A stretch of DNA of 64,000 nucleotides, from the NCBI GenBank assembly GCA_020746105.1, contig CM036619.1:57523135-57587134 (forward strand). Reading direction: 5' to 3'. Below are positions 1-12,775 of the stretch, one piece after another. The DNA comes from Trogon surrucura (Eukaryota; Chordata; Aves; Trogoniformes; Trogonidae). The stretch's first letter is position 1. Each line of letters begins with the position of its first letter. Below the pieces are notes generated by a model that did not search any database, was not told the origin of the DNA, and worked only from the letters and a program-made list of their open reading frames with translations. Both the position numbers and the translations under genes were made by a program.

Positions 1-1474
1 TATCACACAATCCGAACCACGGTGTTAGTGTCAGACATGAGGAAAAAGAAATTCTGTCACGTCACACAGGGTCCTGGGGCCTCTACTCACACCAAGGGAG
101 AAGGTTTTGACGCTCTTATTTGGACTGTCCTAATTCCAGCCGGTGAAAATGAGACACGTGTTGCAGCAGCTTGGGATACCTCTTTCCTTGCCTGAGCACA
201 CTGTAGAGCGTTTTCTTTCCTGTTTCATAATAGCACTCTGACTTCTTTCAATCGCTGTGTCTCACAAACACGGCCCCTGAGGGCCCATGAAAAAGTTCAA
301 AGTGGGTCACAGACTGCTGTGGGGTGAGAACAGACTGTATTAATTGTCTGCAAGGGGGAAACTGAGTTGCTACCAGCAATTAAAGGAGGCTAATAGTTCT
401 TTGGCTGATGTAAACACTTGTAAGCCAGTAATTACAGCTATTGCTTATTCCCCAGACCTGAAGAAATTGAACTGCTGCCATTTTGTCTGAGAAGTGGTAA
501 CTCACAGCTTAATTGACTTTTTTAGATGGAGAATGGGAATTCAAGCTGCATGCTAACAGTAAAGTTACTAATTGTAAATCAACGGGTTTTTTTTAATTAA
601 AGAAAAGTTTTTAAAAAGAAACACATGCAATGTGGATTTAAGTCCAGGGATCTCACATCCAAGAGATTGGCAGCAAGACTCAAGGAAAAGACCTTCTTTT
701 CAAATATCTAAGAGACACTGCTCTGACATTTATCCCACCACACAGAAAAAGAGAATTATCAGGGTGGGGAAGGAGTGAGTGGAAGACAAAAATTTCAGAA
801 AGTATCAAGCAAATTTAGATGAGATACATTAAATAAATAGAGGAAGAAGGAAAAAATTATCACATTTGATTTCTGTTTTCTTCCCTTCTCAATTATCTTT
901 GTTAGCTATGCCTAAGTATTTGTGAAAGTATCTTAAAAAAACAATAAAGAAATACCAAGTAATTATTTTGCCCTCTTCCATTAGCTAAGTAATACAGTAA
1001 TTCTTCCCTACACAAACCCTTGTCAGTTCAGCTTCACAAGCAGCTTTCCTCTGTGTGACACTGGTTCCTGTTCTTGTGCCATGAGTTTCAGCTTATTTCT
1101 TGCATTCTCTGCTCCTGGTTTCTTCTCTTTTGTTGGCTGAGCTGATCATATAAAAGGAAGCACTAGCACAGGAGCAGGAGGATGCTGGGGACAGACAGTC
1201 TGGGGGGTTTCTTGAATCCCCAAGAAAAAGATAAAATGAGCTGAGAAAAACAAGTGAAGAAGGTGGAGCTCTTCAAGCACTTAAGAGCTTTGCTCTGTTC
1301 TTGTGCAGAAGGAAAAACATGTAAACCCCCAACAAAGGGGATGTAGAATGGAAACAGCTAAAAAGAACTTGACAGTGCACACAAGGAACATGGGAGGCAT
1401 CCATTGTTCCTAGTTTCTACTCTCCAAACACACCCATCTACACATTTCCCCTCCCTAGAAGCCCAAAAGGTTTC
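1..1474. other. Intergenic, no gene seen
   Basis: AT-rich non-coding DNA. The part at about 340-590 has a dense non-repetitive word content with TAATTA/CAATTA motifs that reads like a conserved non-coding element (see findings). No coding frame, repeat family or RNA gene recognised. Confidence 0.7.
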
Positions 1475-1855
1475 CTTTGGGTAGCCAGCCCCACTCCCAC
1501 AGGCAGGGACACTTGCCATTAGATCAGGTAGCTCACAGCTCTGTCCAGTCTGACTTTGAACTTTTCCAGGGATGGATCATCTGCAGCTTCTCTGGAACTT
1601 CCTCCCTGTTCACCACCCTCATCATAAAAAAATTCTTCCTTCCGTTCAATCTAAGCCCACCTTCTTTCAGCTTAAAATCGTTGCCCTTTGTCCTATCACT
1701 ACATTCCCTGACAAAGAGTCTTTCTCTGTTTTTCCATCTAGCATGTTGACCACATCACATAACTTGGTGTCATCTGTAAACTTGCTGAGGGTGCACTCAG
1801 CCCCATTGTCCATGTCGTTAATGAAGATATTAAATAGCATTGGTTGTTATAACAA
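1475..1855 (-). mobile_element. CR1 LINE fragment with an internal deletion
   Basis: The + strand reads as the reverse complement of a CR1 3' end, including phrases such as CAGGGACACTTGCCATTAGA, TTGTCCTATCACTACAT and CTTGCTGAGGGTGCACTCA. From 1475 to about 1738 it follows the 3' UTR and ORF2 end. It then jumps to a segment normally about 500-600 bases further into ORF2, so a middle block is missing. The ORF2 reverse transcriptase frame is decayed. Family call from remembered CR1 consensus. Confidence 0.85.
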
Positions 1856-4800
1856 TGAAGGCATGAAGGAATCTTGCTTAAAGGGAAAAGTCTCCAGCTC
1901 CTTCATGACAGTAAAATCTGAAATTATAATTAACATGTCCTTTCTGTGACAAACCTTTTCCTGTCAGAGCCAGGGACCCTGCAGCAGGATATTAAGGAAC
2001 AGAAAATCCCACTTCAGGTGACCCCTAGAGACTTTTTTCAATAATACATATAACATCTAATAAAAATAATTGGAAAATATATCCTATATGAATTCCCACT
2101 TAAGTGAACATTTTTTTCTTCCCTGTTCCTGCCTACAACAGCTATGTAATAGGGAATTTCTTGTAATAGTAGATCAGGATTGGTTAGACAGCACAGCACA
2201 AATACAGCTGCAGTTTAAGCCATGGAGCTATTTTTAGTACACAATTTCCTTTGCTTTAGCTTTGAATATCACACGTGAAATCTAAAAATCATATTCTGCA
2301 GACTGCACCGTTGGAACAGCTAAACTCATTGTCGGAGCCTTATACCTTGTCCAAAGCTTGTATTCATTAATGCTCTTAATCACTACGAAGCCTTGAGTTT
2401 GGGTACTATTGGGCATCCAATGAAGCTGCAAGTTGAGAACTACATATGAAAACGTAGGCTCCATGATTTAAGTTGCAATATAGGAACATAAAAGGTAAAT
2501 AAAAATGTGTTAAAAAGTTGTAGCTGAGTATTTCCCAACTCTTTAATACACAATATACAGTGAAGGTAGAAGTAGTGGTTCTGCAGTCGTGAAAGGTCAC
2601 TAAGTTGTGTGTTATCTGCTCTAGGAAGAAAGGCGGCTTTGTCATGATCTAATCAGAGGTCTCTGACTGCCATGACAAGTTTTCTTAGTCTACGAAACAG
2701 ATGTTGTTAGCAAGACAAAACATAGCCAAAGACTCAAGGCTACCTTCTGTATATCGTGTAGAAGTCAGCAACTAGCCTGCGAATGGAGAAAATCCAACAA
2801 GATAAAAGCATAATCAGAAAAGTACCAGGATATTAACGGCTAATTAAGAAGCAAATGATTAGTGGATATGCAGGACTGGTAACCATCCTTAAGTTTTAAG
2901 CTTTCCTTCCTCTGCTGCATCTGAAGTTTACTACATAAACTGTTTCCTAGCTTGTTTTGATAGCAATAAAGTGCCTTTTAAAATGCAAGATCATCAACAG
3001 ACAATTATTTCCATGATAAGACTATGTGAGCTAAAAATGCCAGCATGATCTAATCAAAGTGTGCAATACAATAGATCAGAAAAGGCGGTAACAGCAACAA
3101 ATTTTCCATCTTATTGAACACAGTAATGGTAGCTCCATCTTGCTCAGCACGATTGAAAATCAAATGCTCTGATATACTCTATTTTGCTGTGGCAAGAAGG
3201 AAATACGGATGGTGAACAGAGAGACTTTCAGGACAAGTTATTTATTATCACTAGCATTTATGTTCACTTAAACAAATTTTGGCACGATGAGTCTTTGTTC
3301 CTTAATGGCAGCTGTGCCTAATGGAGTCACTGAGATAGTAAATGTTATGGCTTCAAAATTAGACCATGTAATTCTAGGACCGGTATTAGAATGGGCATTA
3401 TTTCTTAGGTAATCTGATAATATACATAAGAATAAGAGGAGAAGATTAAAAAGGTTAAAAACATAGGATGACAGGAAGTCCAAACATAGCCTTGTAGAAG
3501 AAACTGCAAATCACAGTGTCTTCGACAACACAATGCTCAGAACAACTGCTGCAAAATGAGTTTCACATAGCACCTGTAATCTGGGAGTCCAAAAATCAAT
3601 TAAATATCAACAGAAAGTTTCTTGTTACCAGCAAAGGGTAACCTCACGAAATTTAAATTGTCCTTCAAATATTTATGAAGTTCCACTGAGAGAACAGAAC
3701 ATTATCTGCAGCACTTTTGTGAGCAATGGTTGAAAAGGTACCTGATGCAAGAAACACGGTGGAGGCCCCTACCCAGGCAACCCTCAGTGATCATTAGCAG
3801 CCTTCTCAGCCCTGACAGGCCCTTCACAAGGATGTATCATAGCACTCAATGGCTCATGAAGCTTTTGTACTCCATGTATTCGAACTATATATAATTGTTT
3901 CTGATGTATCATTTTACTTTTTTTTTGAGTAATCAGTCTGAATTTCACAGCCTGAAAGCCAATGACACTCACTAGATGATGTTGATGTTCCTTGCAAAGC
4001 TATGCAAGATCATTAAAACATCTACATTAAAATAATTTCAAAAAGGATAATTTGTTGCTGAAGAGTTTTCCTTTGTCCATACAGAAGAATGAAAGACTTA
4101 GAAACACTCTTTCCTCTTCATTTCTAATACCAGTGTCTATTTCTTTCCCATTACTACCACACTTGTTCTTCCTTCTCCCAGATTCAATTCCTGGCAATGG
4201 AAGGAAAATACGTCTTGCTCTGTAAAGGACTGTGAAGAAGGCATAACCTGTTTCCCACTCTAGTTGTGATGCAGTCCTGTAGCCTCTTGAATTTGCAGAG
4301 GATTTGGCAGAATTAGGAACTACCATTAAAATCATTAAAATGAGACGAGACAAATAGCTGTATTGCAGCACAGGCTCTCCTACTCATCTCTCCTAGGCAG
4401 GTTCAGTTTTCACCCATTCAGCTCTTTCTGCAAGAGAGAATTTAGTGACAGTGGTCCAGATTGCCAAATAGATTTGGGCACCTAAAAACTGCCTAAGCGG
4501 GAAAGCACCAGGACCCATTGGAACACAGCAGCTGAGCTGGAGACTAGTTACGTATCCAAATCTGAACATTCCCAATTCCGTTGAAATGCCTATTACCTCT
4601 GTCAGAGATATTTAAAAATGTGTCTTCACAGCTGATCTCCCGAAAGACAATTGTATCACTTCTAAAAGCTACTGGCTGGGTAGCCAATACCTACCAGTAT
4701 GGGTTCAAACCAGTTAGGTTTTGCTCCATTTAGTATCATTACACAGAAAAGATCACTACCACTCCTTCCCAAGTCCTTCTTTCTGCTGGAACTCTCTAGG

Positions 4801-5735
4801 TAGGTACTGGAGAAATGCAAAGTTCCCGAAACAATCATCTGATGTATTTGCAGAGCAAGCAGAGCTCTTTTTGAACAAAACAAGGAATGAAAGTGAGGCT
4901 TTTTCGTATTGCACTACCATATTAGTTTACTAACATACTGCTAAGTGAAAAAAAGAAAAAAAAAAAAGCCAGTTACACTAATGTGCCAAAAAGTATCAGG
5001 AATATTGCACAGCTGAAAGATTGAAACTTCCAAGCCATGTCAATTTTACATGAGCATCCAGCAAGGAGACACTTTTGAGAAGATTGTAACAAATCTGAGA
5101 CTGCTGAGTGCAGCTTTGGAGGAGGAACTACAGAATCTATCATTCAAGAAAAGGAGATTGGAAAACCCTTGCTGAAGAAATAACTGCTGAAAAAGACGAT
5201 AAATCACATTTAAGAAACATGACCACAAATTGCCAGACTTCCAAACATAACTAGTATTTTGAGGCAATATCAAACAATTTCTTGCATGCCTGGGACAAAA
5301 AAAAAAAGCACAGATGCCCAGCAAAATGCAGGAGCAGACAAAACTGAGCGCTCTACACACTCTTCTGTAAACAAAATCTAAGAGGAACCAGCACTGGAGG
5401 ATTTTAAACTCCTGAAACTATAAATAACGTCCTGACTATTACAGTTAAACAGTGCAAAATCATTCCACAAAAACCTGCAGAAAAGAAGATGTTGTACTCA
5501 AAAGGAGGAACAATATATGTGTTCCAGACAATGAAAATCTCTATACAGCACATTGCAGAGACGATCAAACACTAAGAACTACTATAGGCACTACACAGTG
5601 GCAGCTACATCCAGAGACTGGAATATTAGCTTGAACAAAATAACACAGAAGCATAAGCTATGTGACACCTGGAGATACAATAGCAAGTTTGAAGAAATAT
5701 GTAGTTGAACATACCAAGGTAAAACTCAAAGCATG
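1856..5735. other. Intergenic, no gene seen
   Basis: AT-rich sequence with short homopolymers (poly(A) at about 4950-4967 and 5297-5307). Open frames are short and without recognisable protein similarity. Confidence 0.7.
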
Positions 5736-6075
5736 TGTATTGGGTTTGTGTGGCAAGGTTTTGGTAGTTGGGGAGCTTCTGTGAGAAGCTGCTAGAGGCT
5801 TCCCCTATGAGTGACAGAGCCAAGGCCAGTCAGCTCCAAGACAGACCCGCTGCTGGCCAAACCTGCGCCCATCAGTGAGGGTGGTAGCGCCTCTGGGATA
5901 ATACATCTAAGACAGGAAAAAAAAACCCTGGGAAATAGCAATTTCAGCTGGAGACAGGAGGGAGAATATGTGAGAGGAACAGCTTTATAAAAACCAGGAT
6001 CAGTGAAGAAGGAGGGGGTGGAGGTGTTCCAGGCGCCAGAGCAGAGATTGCTCTGCAGCCTGTGATGAGCACAGT
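5736..6075 (+). mobile_element. Avian ERVL-like LTR, 3'-truncated
   Basis: Starts TGTATTGGGTTTGTGTGGCA and continues with GGTTTTGGTAG, CTGTGAGAAGCTGCTAGAGG and GCCAGAGCAGAGATTGC, a recurrent bird LTR I recognise by wording. It shares start and order of motifs with the LTR at 30174. Similarity ends near 6075, so the 3' half is missing. No internal retroviral gene is next to it. The family name is from memory and not verified. Confidence 0.7.
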
Positions 6076-7567
6076 CTTAGAACTAGACACACACACTATA
6101 ACGTCAGTGGGACTCAATCCCACCTTAACCGTCACTGAGTACACAGATAAACAAAGATCAGAGCAAGACACTGTACAGTTATATGTATAAGTATGCTCAA
6201 AAAAGCAGAAGATGCCAAACAGAAGAATTTTTAATGTAATCTACCAAGGTCAGTTCTTTGGTCCAGCAATGGCATAAATTCCATGTCCATATGCTGGGAA
6301 AATTAAAAACAGGTTCTGTATTATTATTCTCACTAATTAACAACAGAATTACTGAAGAATACAATTACTAAGTACACAACCTCACAGTGGTGTTAAGCTG
6401 TTGAATGGACAGTTAAATAGCTAGGAAATCAAGATCTTCATTTGTCACTGCACTATATTTTTATGCTATTTTTGCAAAATTTTTTTGCTATTTTTTTGCT
6501 AATTTTATAAGAAATGATTGAACAGAACATACATAGTAATAATAAAATCACTTGAGCTAAATTTTTTGCAAATAAACTACATTTATGTCATTGCAGATCA
6601 GCAGCAAAAAGTGATAATTTCTTATGAAGTTGTTCCTTCTTCCTTAAAGAAATGCAGTTTAGTACACAGAGTGGCAAGCATAACAGCCTCTCCCACAAAA
6701 GAATAAAAAAACCTGTCTTTTTTCTTTGCCTAAAACATCATAAAAAAGACGACCGCAGATAAGCCAGTGGATTAGACAGCAAGAGAGAAAACACCGAGGA
6801 AAACTGTAAAGAGTAAATCCTGAAAAGATTTTGAGATCTGAGGGATAAGGGAGACTGACTGACAAATACTCAATATTGCACTTTTCAAAAAGAAAACATA
6901 AAGAAACAGCAATTCAGGCCTTTCAGGAATGGAAATTTTAGACCTGCTGCACACAAGCTCATACTAGAGCACTCATTTAAATACAGGGGCCTCTCCATAC
7001 TTGTAGCAGCTCTTTTCCCTGATGCTTGCTTAGCATGTTAATATAATAAAGGTCTGTAACGGCTCTAAGCTCAGATCTAGATTTTTCACCAGTCACTACC
7101 TGAGAATGCTCTGTTTACAGCAGAGGCTCAGGATTAAAATAAGCATCCTTCACGACTGTCTTTTGAAGCACCTTTAACAGTAGATCACAGTTCGATCAAT
7201 AAGTTTTCAACCTGCAACACCTTCCAAACTCTCAAGGAATTAAGTACACTTTTATAAAAAGCAAATTGAACAGGTTTGCAGCAGATTCTGTTTCACGCTC
7301 CCAGGGAAGATGGCAGCTAGGGACAAAGAGGAGTAACAAGCTAAAATGTTGCTTCCTACTAAGGCCTCTAAGCTAAAACAGCTCCTGGTGCCTCCCCCTA
7401 GGCTGTGAGGTGGCGCAGACGGAGAGTTCGCCCAAGTTAGCGTGAAGCTCCAGATCTGCCTAAGGCTGCAACACCACAGGCAAGTAAGAGTGCTGCACAG
7501 TTCCATAGCCAAGGCCTGAAAGGACAGAACTGTGACCGTAACTGAGATGAGAAGGGCCTTACAAGTG

Positions 7568-7589
7568 TACCCTAGATACATCTAGGGTA
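7568..7589. repeat. Perfect 9-bp inverted repeat with a 4-base loop
   Basis: TACCCTAGA, loop TACA, TCTAGGGTA. Forms a compact hairpin or cruciform. Confidence 0.9.
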
Positions 7590-8064
7590 GCACTGAAAGC
7601 CTTCCTTTAGTCATGCTGATCTCAGACTGACAGCCAAGCTACCAATGGAAGGGGTGGAGAAATACATCACGACTGATGATGACAAGGCTGCAGCACAGAG
7701 GTATGCCCAAAGGTTTTCCACAAAGAGACAGGAGTTGGTTTGTCATTGCAGACAAGACTAGGTTTTGCACCGGGAAGAGAACCAAGGACAGAAATTCGGA
7801 TCATGCCCTGCAAAGTGGATGATGGGGATCCACAAAACCAGCATGGGAATAATTTTGTTCAGACATATGTTAGTACAAAACTGGAGATTGTTTCTCCTCT
7901 ACTTGTTTTCATTTATCTGTGATTCCAATCTTGCAATAGTAATTTTCTGCTCAGCAAGCAGACGCTTTTCTGAGACATGCTGCTTTCTGACCTCACTCTT
8001 TGTATACCCTGTTTCCTTCCTCTTCATCTGCCTAAATTTACTCACTGAGAACAAAGACGTTATT

Positions 8065-8150
8065 GTACTAGACCAGTGGTCCATCTGTTCTAGAAAGCTG
8101 TTTCCAGTTGTCGTTAGCACCAGATGTTTCCTAAGGAAGCATCCTCATGG
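8065..8150. repeat. Possible ancient amniote interspersed repeat fragment
   Basis: CTAGACCAGTGGTCCATCTG and the following ACCAGATGTTTCCTAAGGA resemble a widespread old reptile/bird/mammal repeat phrase (ACCAGTGGTCCATCTAGTCC ... GTACCAGATGC) that I know only by wording. Short and diverged. Confidence 0.35.
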
Positions 8151-11100
8151 TCAAAATATTGAATATCCTCAGTAAATGTTCATATGTACTGAATGCAAGG
8201 AATAAGACTAAGTAAGTATAACATAGGTCTTTTTTGCGTGCTTTGCCACTACTTGCTTAAAGCTAGGACAATAGTATTTTGCAGTGAAATGTAACAAATT
8301 CTTTCATACAGCACTTGTCTATCAAAATTTTGAAATATTTAAGAAGATGGTGTTCTATTTCACTACTCATAAAAAAATTAAAAAATACTATTTCTTGCTG
8401 TGTAAAGCGCTGTAGTGATTTGTTTAATCACCAGCAACTATAACACATTGATGAGTGCTCAAAGATCTTATAAGCCTCAGTGGAGGCTGAAGTCTCTTGA
8501 GAACAATTCCTAAATTCATAGCCCCGAAGCTTTTCAGAACGCAAATTATTTGCCTTGCTCCTATGAAACCACCACTGCTTTCATCAACATTTTTATCACA
8601 ACTTAGTGGATCTTTCTATTTCAGTGTGCAAAACTACACAAAATGGGAGCTGTCCTTGATAGCCATTTAAAAACTGGGCGAAGTCATGCCCATACATGCC
8701 CTACCCATGCAGGGTAGAGAATTTAGGGGAATTTTTACATAAGAAATCAAAAAGTAAAACTTTTTTGTGATGCCTTTCTTCATTTTCTATTTGCTTATTT
8801 CTGAATTCTGTTTCTAGTCATTTAATCAGCCTGTTTCTGCCTTTCGAGACTCCCAAAACCTTATTCCCTCAATCATAACACATGTAGGAACTGTCTCCTG
8901 AGGCGTTATCTCTGTGCCAAACAACTCCTGAGCAGCTAGTATAAAGTCCTTGTTTCATTCAAAGCAGGCTTTAAATTTTAGCTAATGTCCAGAACTACAT
9001 AGAAAATGTCTCTGATTTACTTCCTTTTCCAAATTGTATAAAGTATTTTTTGCTTTTCAGAAAGCCTGAGAAATTACAAAGCTAGTAAATGAAGTCTGAA
9101 GAAATGGAGATAGAGCACATGCTAGTTTTAAAACAGGAGGCAGGTCTTTCTTAATAATTTTATCAAGCTGTCATCTCAAGAGTGGCCACCTCAAAGAAGC
9201 TGTCAACTTCACTGCTATAAATGAAGTTGCAATGAGGGAAGGTTGCCAAGAACAGGCTGCTCCAAAGGACCATAAGCAACTGCAGCCACCACCAGTTCAA
9301 GCAGCACTGGAGTGAGCTTCTAGAAGTATTCTGGGTATGCCCCAGTGCTCTTCGAAACTCCGTGATCCTGCAGGAAATTGCAGTACTGTGAATATGTTAG
9401 TGGTACCATAAAATTTTCTTTTGTATGAGCAACCAAAATGTGGGCCACTTCAAGTGTTTTCAACTATTTTGTATATGGAAGATCTATTTCTACTTTGAAT
9501 TAGCATACTTCCATCTTTCACACAAGGTACATAACAGCATTATGATGATAGTTGCAATGTTTCTAATTTGGCAGCCAGTCAAGTGACCACGATTAAGTCT
9601 TTAACGGATTCAATATTTGTTGATTGTAGAAACTTCAACACTGAAATGAACTGTTCAGTTTGGACCAAAAAAAAAAAACCTGCTAGTTTCTCAATCTACA
9701 TTACACAGTTTCTTCATTTTTCTGACTTTTCCTTGCAGCAACAAGGAAAATCCTTCCTTCTGTGTATTTACTGAGCAAACTAATCAGCAGGATTTCTCAT
9801 CAGATAAAATGTCACCTGCAGGTAGAACAGCCGTAGGCATCTTCAGACACTTCCCAAAGCTCTAGAAATTATTAACTTCTCTTTTTCTTTTCTTAAGAAA
9901 CATTTTAATCACTCCGTTATAACAAAAATCAGAGCCCTTAGCTAGTCGATTTTCTGCCTAGATTAAAATCTGTCTCTCCCAAGCATGTCACTTTAAGTAC
10001 TTGCACTTACTATAGAGTTTAGGTTCGCAGACTAACATTTCATTAGAGCTACATTTCCTACTTACTGATTTATCAGTACTTCATAAGACTTGTGTATCTA
10101 TTTCAGTTTTCCTCTTCATTCATCATAATATTTTATGAGTTATGCTTCAAATGCATTTCTTATAGAAAACAATTTATATAATCAGATTCCAATATTGGAT
10201 TACTAAATTCCAGAAACTTTCCCACAAACAGAGAAAAATCCTTTCCACAGACCAGATACGAAGCAATTCCTCTCTGAAATCTGTATGAATACATAAATAA
10301 ATATGATGTATTAAAAGCTGGGAAGTCATATTGGTTCTGCTTTTGGGGAGGATTTGACAATGTGACACGAGAGCTATTGCCTAACTTAAATACTGTTCCC
10401 TAGCTCACGGTGTTTCCCTGCCTATCCTCAAGACTTCCAGCTTGATTTACTCCTGGTGATAAATCCTAACATCAGCAGGAACAAACTTTGAAATTTGCCT
10501 CATAAAAAAATTAGAACTGAAAGGTGGCATGAGATAGCAAAGTGCTTATAAAGTAGAAAAATTACTCCTAGTGTAAAAAAACCACCTAACACAAACATTA
10601 AAACAAAAAAGAAAAAAGCCCCAAGTACTTAAAAAATGAGGATTGTAGAAAATTTGTTTCTGTGTTAGTTTTCTGTAACACAAGAAAAGCAGATCTGAAT
10701 TACCCACTGTGTGACAGGTGCTGCAGTAAGCTCCTAAAGGTGGCTGCCCCAAAGAGCCAGCAGCTGAGTAAGAGCATAGAGTATGTTTAAGTAATGATTT
10801 TCACCTTGGATGCCGCCTCTAACTACTGCTGTGAAATAATCAAGAAACTGAGAAATAACTGAGAAACTGCTGAACTCTTGAATAGGAAACACTTTTCCCA
10901 CCAGTGTTACTTTCACTGTCTGGTCCTAGGACAGCTCTCCTTTACTGCCGCAGTTCGAAATTTACTGCCTAGACGTACTTACACACAGTAGGTACTTCCT
11001 ACAGTAAGAGAAAGTCCTAGAAAGGGACGCAGTTCCAGCCATTTTTCCTATTCCCAGTGACTCACTAAGCTTCAAGGGTTTTCCCATCCAGAAGCAGACC

Positions 11101-12711
11101 TTCTCTCCTTGAGGACCCAGCCAGCCAGGCAGGAACAGCCCAGAGCTGGTGCTGACCAACCTCGCCTCTTCAACAAGCTGAGGCTTTGGAACTCTAACTT
11201 GATTCATTTCCTTGCACCTCAGCCACTCTGCTCTCCTCGATTTTACAGAAAAATCTTTCTTTGCTAATGTCATTCACAAAAAAACAGACGTTCCTCGAAA
11301 TGGGGTGGCCGTGCCGTGCAGGGCACTCACACCCTCTTGTGGTGCTCAGCAGGGGCCCCGCAGGCGGCCCCTGGCATCGGATTGCCCCAGGAATCCCACT
11401 GCCCCAGGCATCCCACTCGCCCAGCACAGCTCCACAGCTGGACAGATGTTTAGAGCTCAGCTCGGCCCGGGGGGCTCTGGGAAAAGCAGTGAAGGTGTCT
11501 GCTGCTGATGAGCACAAGCAGCTTTGAAATAGGTAGCGGTCAGGTCCGCTAAGAGATCAGGTACTTTTCCATGAAGTGATGGAGACATACATTTTTTAAA
11601 GGTTTAATCTTATTTGATAATCTTTGTCACTCCCTAATGTTTTAGAATGAAAAATCCATTTTCATAAGCACAAACACAGCAAACAACTTTTCAGTGAAAA
11701 GCTCAACTGTTATTAAATAGATTTATCTGAGCCTCACCCTTTCCTGTAGCTGTCATACACTGACCGGCAAGACAGACAAATAAGAAATTTTAAGGAAATG
11801 GACGAATAAATAAAATTTAATATATGCCTTTCTAATACGTTTTCATCTAAAACTACTTTTATTTAAAGTGTGCCCTTATTTTAAAGTAAAAAGGAAATGA
11901 AATATCAAATGTCTGATGTGGAAATAGTAACATCTGATTTCAAAGATATGGAAAAATTTCAATAACAGTTTCTAGCATTGTTATTTGTACTTGAATAAAC
12001 AATATGTTTTTTTAATTATTTCAATTGATCTATTTTACTATAAGGACTTCATGTTAATTTTATTACTTCCAGTTAACTTACTATACTCTCAGACATTTCA
12101 ATTCATAGACAAAATGCAAATTAACTTATAAGGAAAAGCTAAAGCAGTACATTATGTTGAATCAGTTAGGGTTTATGTTTTATTGGCTAGGGTAGTTTTA
12201 ATTATTCAGTTGTCATAACTAGAGGTTCTGCTTTTGAAAAAATTCTACAGAGAAAGTAGGAGAAAGCCACGGGGATAATGGCCCAGAAAATTCTTCTTAC
12301 CACATGTGAAACTTTTCTGTTATGGATCATAATCTAAGTAGTAAGGCCTATATAAAAATACACCCTCAAGAATTTCCTGTAGATTTCTGGGACAAATCTT
12401 AGACCAGTTAAAAGAAAAAATCAATGGGCTTATCTTTTTTATTCAACAAAACCATCTGAGTCCTTTTTTGGGTATTAGTGCATGGCTGTAACCCAGAGGT
12501 AAATTCAGCAGAAGTAGAGTTGTTCTGTAAAAGGCAGCTTATATAGATTGCCAACCACTTTTAATTGGATTCATGAATAAATAGTTTACATCCAAGTACA
12601 TGCCAAGTGTCACACCATAAAAATCATTGTGTATGATTCAGAAGTAGCTTTCTTCTAAAAGGAAAGATTTAGTAGTGAAGCTCAATTGTTTTTTTAAATA
12701 CACTCATTGCT

Positions 12712-12775
12712 ATACATACACACATATATACATACACCTATATACATACCTGTATGCAGATATAGTGCATTTATA
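12712..12775 (+). repeat. Degenerate (TACA/TATA)n alternating purine-pyrimidine tract
   Basis: Alternating ATACATAC/ATATATAC sequence with interruptions. A simple repeat. Confidence 0.7.

Noticed and set aside
1477-1949. Two overlapping + strand frames as small genes
   Set aside because: They read the antisense of a CR1 LINE fragment.
7170-7215. GTTCGATCA resembling a tRNA B box
   Set aside because: No A box at the right distance and no cloverleaf can be folded around it.
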